DNA from: Azotobacter paspali
GTDB lineage: Bacteria; Pseudomonadota; Gammaproteobacteria; Pseudomonadales; Pseudomonadaceae
NCBI RefSeq assembly: GCF_042434745.1
Contig: NZ_JBHLSS010000144.1
Reading direction: 5' to 3' (one strand)
Length of the DNA stretch: 12,610 bases
Part shown: in pieces, positions 1 through 7,001 of the stretch
Numbering within the stretch: the first letter of the stretch is position 1
Layout of the letters: each line of letters begins with the position of its first letter
Position numbers and translations under genes: made by a program
The notes under the pieces: generated by a model
Databases searched by the model: none
Told to the model about the DNA's origin: nothing
Seen by the model: only the letters and a program-made list of their open reading frames with translations

Positions 1-71
1 CGCCTGGCGAGCCGTCTTGATCGTTGTCCGTGCTGCGGACGGAAAAATAGCGAGCAGATGAACGTTTAGCC

Positions 72-212
72 TTATGACACAGTAAGATTAGCAGGTTCCC
101 ATTCGACGGGCGCTGCTCGCTGCTTCACGATTTCCTGTTCTTCAGCCGTATTGTGCTGGGTTGGAGCGCGGACGATGTTGGTATCGATGATCTGCCCTTC
201 GCGTACGATCAA
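72..212 (-). pseudogene. IS5-family transposase fragment
   Basis: The minus-strand reading frame contains a stretch typical of IS5-family DDE transposases. It reads LIVREGQIIDTNIV, followed by a QHNTAEEQ segment and a V.W motif. The aspartate in GQIID is, in that family, expected to be the first catalytic Asp. The match begins essentially at the stop codon of the preceding membrane-protein gene, and the frame stops at position 72 after about 47 residues. Both the N-terminal DNA-binding part and the remaining DDE residues are missing, so this is a dead remnant. I could not find terminal inverted repeats around it. The 71 bases to its left hold nothing I recognise. The family call is from motif memory; exact IS group unknown. 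Confidence 0.7.
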
Positions 213-1189
213 CCGCCCAAACCACCGGATTGGAAAGGGCTTTTCGCCTCCTTCTGAAACCCAATCAGATGAACGACCCCGATCCCCACGGCAAACCACA
301 AGGTCGCCAGCCGGATCAGCACGGTCGCTGCTACGGCATCCGCATTGGCCATGCCTTTCCACACCAGCAATGCGACCATCACTGCCTCCGCGCTACCCAA
401 TCCACCGGGCATGAAACTCAATGCCCCCGCCAGCATGGAAATGGCATAGACGAACATGGCGAACTCCAGAGAGATATCGGCGCCCATCCAGCCCAGTATC
501 CAGTAGAAGGCCAGCGCTTCTGCCCCCCAGGCCAATAGGCTTGACAAGGTCGCGCCTAGTAACACCCCTGGTTGGTGGCAACGCTGGGCCTCCAGTAGCA
601 CATGGAACAAATGACGGACCAACCGGGATAATTTGCCACCACTCTCCGGTATTGAGGTTGTCAGCTTCTCAATTAGCCTACGCCGGGACAGCAACGTGAA
701 GCCGACCGCCACCAGCACGACACCGACCAAGATCATGGGACGCGCATCCGGATACAGCGTCAGCCCGAACAGCGCCAGCAGCACCACGGCGAACAAGTCG
801 GACAGCCGCTCGCTGAAAAACGCAGCAAAACTCTGTGGATAGGGGACTCCCCAGGGTTTGAGCAGTACCCCACGAAGAGCTTCGCCCGCCTTGCCCGGTG
901 TAGTAGTCAGGGCGAAACCTGCCAGGTAGATCCTCAGGCTCGGCCACCAGGGCAGCGCATGGCCGAAAGCCGCGAGGTAAGACTGCCAGCGCAGGAAGCG
1001 CAAGGCATAGTTGAGCGTCGACATCAGCAACGCCATGGCAATGCCGAAGATACCAACCCTAGCCACGGCATTGCCGACCTCCTGCCAGCCACCCCATAGG
1101 GAAAAGGCCAGGTAGCCGAGCACCGAGCAGACGACAGAAAGGATGACTGCACGGTAACGCCAGCCGGACAGATGGAAAACTTCGGTCAC
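209..1189 (-). CDS. YbhN/AglD-type integral membrane protein (LPG_synthase_TM, UPF0104)
   Basis: A 326-residue, multi-pass membrane protein with about eight hydrophobic segments. Signature stretches of the YbhN/AglD (UPF0104) family are visible: NYALRFLRWQ near residue 60, TTTPGKAGEALRG near 95-107, FSERLSDL near 125, SFMPGGLGSAEAVM in the C-terminal half and RLATLWFAVG near the end. The family includes the membrane part of lysyl-phosphatidylglycerol synthases and archaeal AglD, and is linked to lipid or lipid-sugar handling; this protein lacks the soluble aminoacyl-transfer domain of MprF. I chose the GTG at 1189 because AGGAGG lies 8 bases upstream; an in-frame TTG at 1216 gives nine extra residues but has no better site. 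The gene starts 4 bases after the stop of the preceding ORF, so it is probably co-transcribed. A role in moving the polyprenyl-arabinose donor is only inference. Confidence 0.85.
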   Translation of the reverse strand: MTEVFHLSGWRYRAVILSVVCSVLGYLAFSLWGGWQEVGNAVARVGIFGIAMALLMSTLNYALRFLRWQSYLAAFGHALPWWPSLRIYLAGFALTTTPGKAGEALRGVLLKPWGVPYPQSFAAFFSERLSDLFAVVLLALFGLTLYPDARPMILVGVVLVAVGFTLLSRRRLIEKLTTSIPESGGKLSRLVRHLFHVLLEAQRCHQPGVLLGATLSSLLAWGAEALAFYWILGWMGADISLEFAMFVYAISMLAGALSFMPGGLGSAEAVMVALLVWKGMANADAVAATVLIRLATLWFAVGIGVVHLIGFQKEAKSPFQSGGLGG

Positions 1190-1193
1190 AGGA

Positions 1194-1754
1194 CTAGCCT
1201 CCTGAAGATAGGCCAATGAATGGTGCGGATGATCTACGTAATGGATAGCCGGAAACCTTGGCCTTAGCGGGTATTTGCCAGAGGCTCGATCCCCAGGAAA
1301 ATATGTTACGCCACCTGTTCCTATATGGCGGGGATAGTCCCCGGATCATCAAGGTTTCGACGAAACCCGACTCGACGACAGCGACCAGTCCCCCGGCCCC
1401 GGACAATCGGACGGGCTCCCTCTCGCAAAAGACAAAAACCACCGCCTTTGCGATGCGATACAGGCAATTGGAAAACTGCCCACCTAAATAGCTAGGTATC
1501 CGAGCCAGAAGGGCGATGATAGAGGGCACCTCTAAAAACGTAGGCGAGGCAGTCAGCGCAAGGCAAAAACAGGCGAAAAAGCGGAGTTTACGCACTGTAA
1601 ATGAGCATTTTGAGCCTGTTTTTAACGCAGCGATGACCACGCAGGTAGTTTTTAGAGGTGCTCTAGAGGGAGTATCCTTGGCGAGCCAATGTAGGTCACA
1701 AACTGCCATAATGGCCGAAGCGACATCGGGTAGAGCAATCCTTGAGTCACTCAT
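1194..1754 (-). CDS. Small ORF of unknown function interrupted in frame by a MITE
   Basis: An uninterrupted 186-codon ORF. Its ATG lies in GGAGGGGGGGATGAG, giving a purine-rich ribosome site, and overlaps the end of the upstream GT-C gene by 8 bases. Its TAG sits 4 bases before the GTG of the next gene and contains that gene's ribosome site. This operon-like fit is the main evidence that it is, or was, a real gene. Bases 1524-1663 are a mobile element; element plus one 4-bp target duplicate is 144 bases, so the insertion adds 48 codons without changing frame (about residues 31-78). Removing it restores a 138-residue product starting MSDSRIALPDVASAIMAV and continuing through KDTPSIIALLARIP. 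I recognise no domain, signal peptide or motif. It could be a nonfunctional relic; codon use is not decisive. Confidence 0.45.
   Translation of the reverse strand: MSDSRIALPDVASAIMAVCDLHWLAKDTPSRAPLKTTCVVIAALKTGSKCSFTVRKLRFFACFCLALTASPTFLEVPSIIALLARIPSYLGGQFSNCLYRIAKAVVFVFCEREPVRLSGAGGLVAVVESGFVETLMIRGLSPPYRNRWRNIFSWGSSLWQIPAKAKVSGYPLRRSSAPFIGLSSGG
1198..1203 (-). promoter_or_regulatory. Ribosome binding site deciding the start of the YbhN-like gene
   Basis: The minus strand reads AGGAGG, CTAGTCCT, then GTG. The 8-base spacing is ideal, and the site overlaps the last codons (Ser-Gly-Gly-stop) of the upstream ORF, as expected inside an operon. Confidence 0.75.
1524..1663. mobile_element. 140-bp MITE with IS5-like terminal inverted repeats
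   Basis: The left end reads GGGCACCTCTAAAAAC (1524-1539). The right end is its inverted complement with one mismatch (1648-1663, reverse complement GAGCACCTCTAAAAAC), so 15 of 16 bases match. The flanks carry a direct TAGA at 1520-1523 and 1664-1667, consistent with a 4-bp target-site duplication (extendable to TAGAG depending on where the tip is set). The interior also has paired features: AAAAACAGGC near 1568 faces GCCTGTTTTT near 1615, and the centre has TTTAC and GTAAA arms, so one strand can fold on itself. No transposase is encoded. It is presumably moved in trans by an IS5-type transposase with the same ends. It lies inside the small ORF described above. Confidence 0.85.
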
Positions 1755-3357
1755 CCCCCCCTCCCAGGCAATAGATATTTATTTCTTCCAAGCGGACCGT
1801 GGATGGTAATTCTGCAGGATCGAAGCGTACATAAGTATCATCGCCATAATAGGGGAAGGCAAAATGAATCTTGACCTTACCCGCAGGATAATATCGGCGA
1901 ATAGAATTCGCCTCGGAAAAACCCGTATTCCTGAGCCAAAAGAGCTGTGTCCAGCCGGCAATCGTTCTGTCAATTTTAATTTCCATGCCAACATGTTTAG
2001 CGTGCTTGCACAGGATTTTCTCAGAAAACTCGAATTGAGGATCATTTCCGAAAAACTTATAAGAATACCCAGCCTCCTCGCTTAACCCGGCCTCATCGTG
2101 TGCACGCACATTGGCAAGCCCATAATCGTAGCCTTGAGACTCCTCCTTGACAGGACGGGAATCAAGAACATGCCAACCCGGATAAAGTGGCAAACTCGGG
2201 CTTATCGGAATAACCACGCTATCGGCAACCTTAGAAAAAGCCGCGAAAGAAGAAAATTCGTATCCTTTACGCTCAAAGAACGAGAAGCCATGAAAACAGA
2301 TAAAAACCATTAACAGAGCAAAGGCAGCACAAGCTTTCAAGGAATCCTTGAAAACTAGAAATGGCAATAAAAAGAGTATCCCATATGTGGAAACGAAATA
2401 TCTTGCCCCACTACCAAGTGGCGTCAAGCTCAGCGGGTTTTGTCTGTTCAACCATAAACCGGCAAAATAAAACAAACCAGCAGCGACGATTAGCAGGAGC
2501 ACTTCGACAACTAAATCTTGACGCTCTGCAAAATATCTTCTAACAAAAAAAACCACCCCCGAGACACCAAAACACCAGAAAATTACTGGAAACCAGAACC
2601 TCTCCCCACCAAAAAATAGAAAAATATTGAGCGCCCCGAACCAACTATATAAATCCCTATCCGCTTGAATACCCTCGCCTCTCCCGGACCCTATCAAAAA
2701 ATAAATCTGCACGAGCACACAGCAAAAGAAGATCGCATGGGGCAGCATGTCGACCTTGAATCTTTTAAGAGCTATCCGAAAAAAAACCAGGGGAGCCAAA
2801 ATTATGGAAAAAGGCCCGGTCAGAGACAAAACAAATACAAGACAACACTCACCAATACTTTTAGCTCCACCATTCAGCAGCAAAAGAAACGTAAGCGCTA
2901 TGGACAGATACCATTGTGCATTGGTGACATTAAAAAATGTCTCGCTCGTAGATGGCTGCAACCCGACCAGAATGACACCCAGAAAGCAGAAAGGTAAACT
3001 GACGCCTTGGGCATGCAGCCTTGTCACGACAAGACTCGCCATTAAAAAATAGCCGAGAACCCAGCCCATGAACATGACCAAAGGCGCACTTGCTAACCCA
3101 AGGACGGATGCCAGAAATGCGAACAATCTGGGCCATAAATGCAGATAGCCCGCGTATGGCTCGAATATGGAACCGATTCCAAGAGATAGGGCCTGATTCA
3201 AAAAAATCGAGCCATCCTCTGCCCATAAAGTATTCTCGACCCCAGGCAAACCTTTTGCCCTCAAGCCGATTACAAGCAGCGTAGCCGCCAAGGCATAACA
3301 CAAGGGGCGCCATCTATCCCCCTCCCAGGCTCTCGTAATTTTTTTCACCTTTATCAC
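1747..3357 (-). CDS. Polytopic membrane protein, candidate GT-C glycosyltransferase (536 aa)
   Basis: The first ~365 residues are dominated by hydrophobic segments (about ten). The last ~168 residues look like a soluble beta-rich tail with AGWTQLFW, FSEANS and VRFDP elements, of the kind seen on other membrane glycosyltransferases. After the first membrane segment comes WAEDGSIF with Glu47-Asp48, then an aromatic GYLHLWPR stretch. An acidic pair in the first extracytoplasmic loop is the usual catalytic signature of GT-C enzymes, which use polyprenyl-phosphate sugars. Located in a locus that makes polyprenyl-phosphoryl arabinose, it may be an arabinofuranosyltransferase, but specificity is inferred. 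The start is GTG at 3357, with GGAAG 6 bases upstream. The gene is visibly more AT-rich than the donor cassette upstream. It could also be a polymerase or another glycan-modifying membrane enzyme. Confidence 0.75.
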   Translation of the reverse strand: MIKVKKITRAWEGDRWRPLCYALAATLLVIGLRAKGLPGVENTLWAEDGSIFLNQALSLGIGSIFEPYAGYLHLWPRLFAFLASVLGLASAPLVMFMGWVLGYFLMASLVVTRLHAQGVSLPFCFLGVILVGLQPSTSETFFNVTNAQWYLSIALTFLLLLNGGAKSIGECCLVFVLSLTGPFSIILAPLVFFRIALKRFKVDMLPHAIFFCCVLVQIYFLIGSGRGEGIQADRDLYSWFGALNIFLFFGGERFWFPVIFWCFGVSGVVFFVRRYFAERQDLVVEVLLLIVAAGLFYFAGLWLNRQNPLSLTPLGSGARYFVSTYGILFLLPFLVFKDSLKACAAFALLMVFICFHGFSFFERKGYEFSSFAAFSKVADSVVIPISPSLPLYPGWHVLDSRPVKEESQGYDYGLANVRAHDEAGLSEEAGYSYKFFGNDPQFEFSEKILCKHAKHVGMEIKIDRTIAGWTQLFWLRNTGFSEANSIRRYYPAGKVKIHFAFPYYGDDTYVRFDPAELPSTVRLEEINIYCLGGGDE

Positions 3358-3390
3358 GAAACTCTTCCAGTCAAATATTCATTTTTTATA

Positions 3391-3592
3391 AATGCCAACA
3401 GGTATCAGCCGACATGATCAAAGCCCAGCCCCCTGGGAACACCATGTATTAGCTCGCTTCCTGGACAGCACGTTTAGCCACTCGTTCGGACTTGGCCACC
3501 AAGACCGAAGGTGATTGAAGCCATTGCATCGTCGGTGAATCGGTGAAGCCTGGCTTGATGATCTTGACATGCACGCCCACCTTGAACAAACG
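3391..3592 (-). pseudogene. Decayed duplicate of the 3' end of the DprE2-like reductase gene
   Basis: The minus strand encodes RLFKVGVHVKIIKPGF and VLVAKSERVAKRAV, close to the intact reductase residues ~168-210 (RLFKVGVHVMTIKPGF, ALVAKPEQVARRIV). The match continues at DNA level to the end of the gene, including the final GGTATnnnnnA stretch. By eye the copy has two deletions of about 8 bases and an in-frame TAA, so it cannot make the native C-terminus. Nothing of the reductase upstream of Arg168 remains: the Rossmann and catalytic parts are absent. It lies between the two GT-C genes, in the same orientation as the intact gene 2.7 kb upstream. Bases 3593-3672 between this fragment and the stop of the 780-aa gene show nothing recognisable. 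Confidence 0.85.
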
Positions 3593-3672
3593 GACATAGG
3601 ACTACCGAAACTTTGAGTTTTGAACTGCTTGGCCAGCATAATTATAAGACGCCTCATATCGAGATCCCGAAT

Positions 3673-6015
3673 TTATTGACTGGCTACCTGATTTCTGATT
3701 TCCACTTCATTACTGAATTGTGGACAGCGTATAAGCTTGCCATTTTGCCTCAAACCAAGGCCAAGCTTATAATGTCCAGACAGGCCGCGCACATCAATGA
3801 CTGCACTATAACCAGCCCGAGCCATACTTGGAACCTTGAAGTGGTCAGCCAAATCGGGGCGTTCATATATCACTGCTTCTGCTTCCAACACATCCGATCC
3901 AGAGGTAAGAAGAATCACAGTTTCGGTCTTCTCAGGAAATCCATCGGTGCTAACGGTATTCCAACCTTGTACGGAAAGAACCTCCTTGACATAAGCAGTT
4001 TCGGGCTTTGCCAGAGCACCATTTATCCTATCGATCACGCCGGTACACTGGCCTGGCTGCGGCTCAACGGTACGGCTAGGCAACGACAGGCCCAACAATT
4101 GTAAGACATGACTTTTACGTTCAGTTTCAAACCCATAGAATTTTACCTCAAAGTCTTGCCTCCAGCCCAAACCAAGACCTTTCTGAGGACGTACCATGAC
4201 TTCCACAACACGCTTGCCATCGAGAAGATCAGCACCAGCGTACAGACTCATGAAGTCTCTGCTGCTCTCTACGAGCGGGGATATCAAAAACGGCGTTTGA
4301 GTCATTCCAGAAATGATTCGATACTCATTGGTCTGACCATCCGAAAATTTGACCCGAGCTATAAGGTACGATGGCTTGAACAAAGTCGATATGATTCGAC
4401 CCAAAACATTTGGCCTGATCGAAAGTGTAATGTAGACCTGCCCATCAAAAGTGGGTATCTGGAAGGCCTCTTCCATCCGAGCAGATACGTCGCCAATTGG
4501 CGTGAGTATTGGTAGCCTATCGCTCTCACGAAGAAGAACCACTCGATTGTCAACCATGCTCGCCGGAGCATACATGGTGAAAATGAATGGCCAGCTCAGG
4601 CCGTCCTCTAGAGTCGGTAGCCTTCCATCAATTGGTTCAATAGCGAAAACAAGATTATCGGGTGCGCTCTCGCCTTTTAGATGGTCGGCATTCATCCGCA
4701 ACAAAGCTGGTGTATATGCAGAATAACTTTGGAAAACCGGCCGTGGATTCCACTTTGAACCGGATGCGAGAAGTATAGTCTGACCATGGGAGTAAATATC
4801 GGTCGTACCGGCGAGCCTAGGAAGTTTGGCCGACTCGGAGAGTCTCACCAGAATTTCCTTATACTCTCTCTCAAATTTCGTCGGGTCGGCGATTCGTGTG
4901 GAAATACCACTCACCGCACTATTTAACCGACTGAATGCCTGTGAAAGCAGTTGCATAGGGTCCATGGTCGTATTGGCTCCCAGCACTATTCCCCCAGCCA
5001 AAAAAGGAACAACTATAGTCCCAAGTCTTTTCGACGCCTGCATGAAAGGGCCGGTAACAAGCGCAGCCATGATAAGCGCAAGACCACTCATCATTGCGTG
5101 ACCGTCATCCCGTACAAATCCAGCCTTAAAGGTTAGAAAAAGATAAGCCGAGCATACGACAATGATCGCAAAAGCAAATAATCCGCCTACGGAGCGATTT
5201 TTCCACAGCCCCCACAAAAGTACCAATGCGCCAACCATGAATATTATTGGAAAGATCAGCCCATTATAAGTATTCATCGCCTCCGTATAACCAGTGACGA
5301 TAGGCAGAGAATTAATAAAATATCCTACAAAACCATCAATACCCTGCCCAAAACCAACCCATGCCAAAATACAAACAAAAAACGGGATAACAGCGGACAG
5401 CACCGCCAATACATAGTTACTTTTATAAACCAAAACAACAAAATTAATAAATATGCAAAAAGCGCAAATCGCAACAAAGCTCAGCTTGACTATCGGTAAG
5501 ACCCCGATCACTGGAACGCAGAACAGAAACAAAGCGAGCTTTTTCTTTGACACTCCCTCCCCATCCAATTCGGCCGATATCAACCCAAGAGTCGTCAGCA
5601 CTGGAATCAGCATCAGGAAGGCGTCTTTGGGAAAACCAAACAGCAAAATAACGAGCCCACCGAATAGCATGGGCAGCGCCTGCATCCTGTAAAAAAATAA
5701 AGAATAAACTCCCACAAAGAAGGAAAGCACTACATAAAGAGCAATGAGAACATATGCCGCGTCATAATTGGCCGAATAGAATTGAGTATAAACATTGGAC
5801 AGCGGTCCAAAAGTAAAGACCACATCCCTTCCTATACTTAGAGCATTATCCGTCACATAACTCATTCCAAGAGCCCATGACGGATCGAGAGCGTTCAATG
5901 GCATTCCTGGATAGAAAGGCACATACAATAGAACTGCCCCAACAAAGAACAAAGTACAAGCAAAAACCCAAATCAAGCGCATATACATACCCGGCTGTCC
6001 ATCCAGTTGGCTCAT
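3673..6015 (-). CDS. Large polytopic membrane protein, candidate GT-C (arabinosyl)transferase (780 aa)
   Basis: The protein has about ten membrane segments in residues ~12-360 and a ~415-residue C-terminal part that looks extracytoplasmic. The first loop holds LDPSWALGMSYV (Asp44) and GRDVVFTFGPL (Asp64), motifs I associate with a widespread unannotated family of GT-C-like membrane proteins. Around residues 422-440 is a conserved-looking NPRPVFQSYSAYTP block, and near 725-745 a RPDLADHFKVPSMARAGY block within a likely beta-sandwich. The plan, GT-C membrane core plus C-terminal sugar-binding-like domains, resembles mycobacterial Emb arabinosyltransferases in outline only; no sequence homology is claimed. 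ATG at 6015 has AGGA 9 bases upstream and overlaps the stop of an upstream reading frame by ATGA. Composition is AT-richer than the DprE cassette. Function as the arabinose-transferring enzyme is inferred from context. Confidence 0.75.
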   Translation of the reverse strand: MSQLDGQPGMYMRLIWVFACTLFFVGAVLLYVPFYPGMPLNALDPSWALGMSYVTDNALSIGRDVVFTFGPLSNVYTQFYSANYDAAYVLIALYVVLSFFVGVYSLFFYRMQALPMLFGGLVILLFGFPKDAFLMLIPVLTTLGLISAELDGEGVSKKKLALFLFCVPVIGVLPIVKLSFVAICAFCIFINFVVLVYKSNYVLAVLSAVIPFFVCILAWVGFGQGIDGFVGYFINSLPIVTGYTEAMNTYNGLIFPIIFMVGALVLLWGLWKNRSVGGLFAFAIIVVCSAYLFLTFKAGFVRDDGHAMMSGLALIMAALVTGPFMQASKRLGTIVVPFLAGGIVLGANTTMDPMQLLSQAFSRLNSAVSGISTRIADPTKFEREYKEILVRLSESAKLPRLAGTTDIYSHGQTILLASGSKWNPRPVFQSYSAYTPALLRMNADHLKGESAPDNLVFAIEPIDGRLPTLEDGLSWPFIFTMYAPASMVDNRVVLLRESDRLPILTPIGDVSARMEEAFQIPTFDGQVYITLSIRPNVLGRIISTLFKPSYLIARVKFSDGQTNEYRIISGMTQTPFLISPLVESSRDFMSLYAGADLLDGKRVVEVMVRPQKGLGLGWRQDFEVKFYGFETERKSHVLQLLGLSLPSRTVEPQPGQCTGVIDRINGALAKPETAYVKEVLSVQGWNTVSTDGFPEKTETVILLTSGSDVLEAEAVIYERPDLADHFKVPSMARAGYSAVIDVRGLSGHYKLGLGLRQNGKLIRCPQFSNEVEIRNQVASQ

Positions 6016-6259
6016 GCAACCGTTCCTAAGCTAACCTCTAAATCGTAGCCATCTATGACAGGCAACGATACATTACTCCCTGAAGTGCCATACATCTCAT
6101 ACGACCGGGAATATTTCGCAAACCATGCTACGACTTGTATCTACCCAGGCGAAATCGAACATAATTAAACCAATAGCTCGTCTTTTCAGCCCAGGCGAGT
6201 CTCAACCAAATAAAGCTCACACTGCACTCGAATCCGCCAATCGATGTTTTCGGCTCCAT
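6012..6259 (-). pseudogene. Spacer with two short reading frames, probably remains of a lost gene
   Basis: This 245-base spacer separates the DprE2-like gene from the 780-aa gene. Its first frame (6259-6128, 43 aa) starts with an ATG one base after the reductase TAA and contains IWLRLAWAEKTSYWFNY and RFRLGRYKS, an aromatic and basic, protein-like string. It has no good ribosome site. A second frame (open from 6140 to 6012) reads VAWFAKYSRSYEMYGTSG and ends VSLGTVA with a TGA overlapping the ATG of the 780-aa gene. Its only internal ATG (6095) would give 27 residues. The overlap and protein-like text suggest the tail of a gene that once preceded the 780-aa gene and has been broken by frameshifts. 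I recognise neither fragment. It could instead be noncoding leader sequence. Confidence 0.3.
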
Positions 6260-6260
6260 T

Positions 6261-7001
6261 TTAGAGATTTATTCTTTTAAAAATACCAATAGGTATCAGC
6301 CGAATAATCAGCATGATCAAGGCCCAGAACCCAGGGGTGTACAGGGTATTGGCCCTGCACTCCAACCCTTTAACGATACGTCTAGCAACTTGCTCAGGTT
6401 TGGCTACCAAAGCCGCAGGCAACTGAAGCCCCTGCGTCATCGGCGTATCAACGAACCCAGGCTTGATGGTCATGACATGTACGCCTACCTTGAACAAACG
6501 AGCACGCAAGCCCTCACAGAAGGTGGAAACCGCGGCTTTCGCAGTGCCATACAGATAATTGGAAGGACGACCACGATCCCCCGCCACGGAAGAAATCACC
6601 GCCAGACTTCCGCAATGCTGCTCTTCGAAATGGTTGGCCAGCACAGTGAGCAGGGCAATGACCGAAGTGCCATTGTTGGCGAATTCGCGCAAGGCAACGC
6701 CGACATCCTGTTCGCAGGATTTCTGATCCGGCAAGCTGCCATGAGCGATCAGAGCTATATCGATCTGTTGCAGGATCGCCAGGCAGTGCTCCAGCATGGC
6801 GGGATGTGCTGCGTAGTCGGTGGCGTCCATGTTGTGGCAGGTTACTCGGCAGGCGCCTCGTGCCTCGATATCGGCTGCGGTCTGCTCCAGTTTTTCACCG
6901 TTGCGGGCGACCAGGAAGAACTCACTTCCTTGTGCGGCCCATAGGCGCGCGCAAGCCGTAGCGATGGCGGAGGTGGCGCCAACGATCAGAATCTTTTTCA
7001 T
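6261..7001 (-). CDS. dprE2: DprE2-type short-chain dehydrogenase/reductase (polyprenylphosphoryl-2-keto-ribose reductase)
   Basis: A 246-residue classical SDR. The NAD(P)-binding GATSAIA motif is at residues 8-14, an AHG replacing the common NNAG lies at 86-88, the catalytic Ser is at 137/138, and YGTAK gives Tyr151 and Lys155. The hydrophobic, basic C-terminus (WALIMLIIRLIPIGIFKR) suggests membrane association, matching a lipid-linked substrate. In mycobacteria DprE2 reduces the keto intermediate made by DprE1 to decaprenylphosphoryl-D-arabinose. Placement right after the DprE1-like gene supports that role over a generic SDR. I start at ATG 7001, which overlaps the preceding TGA (ATGA) and puts the Rossmann motif at the N-terminus; a 22-residue upstream extension to 7067 is unlikely. 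A decayed copy of its last third lies at 3391-3592. Confidence 0.88.
   Translation of the reverse strand: MKKILIVGATSAIATACARLWAAQGSEFFLVARNGEKLEQTAADIEARGACRVTCHNMDATDYAAHPAMLEHCLAILQQIDIALIAHGSLPDQKSCEQDVGVALREFANNGTSVIALLTVLANHFEEQHCGSLAVISSVAGDRGRPSNYLYGTAKAAVSTFCEGLRARLFKVGVHVMTIKPGFVDTPMTQGLQLPAALVAKPEQVARRIVKGLECRANTLYTPGFWALIMLIIRLIPIGIFKRINL

Noticed and set aside
1190..1216. TTG start for the YbhN-like gene
   Set aside because: The GTG at 1189 has a perfect AGGAGG at 8 bases; the TTG has none.
3418..3657. 79-codon minus-strand ORF as a real small gene
   Set aside because: It is an out-of-frame reading of the decayed dprE2 fragment; the homologous frame is the shifted one with stop codons.
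6390..6944. 184-codon plus-strand ORF
   Set aside because: It is a shadow of the DprE2-like gene, with no recognisable domain or ribosome site.
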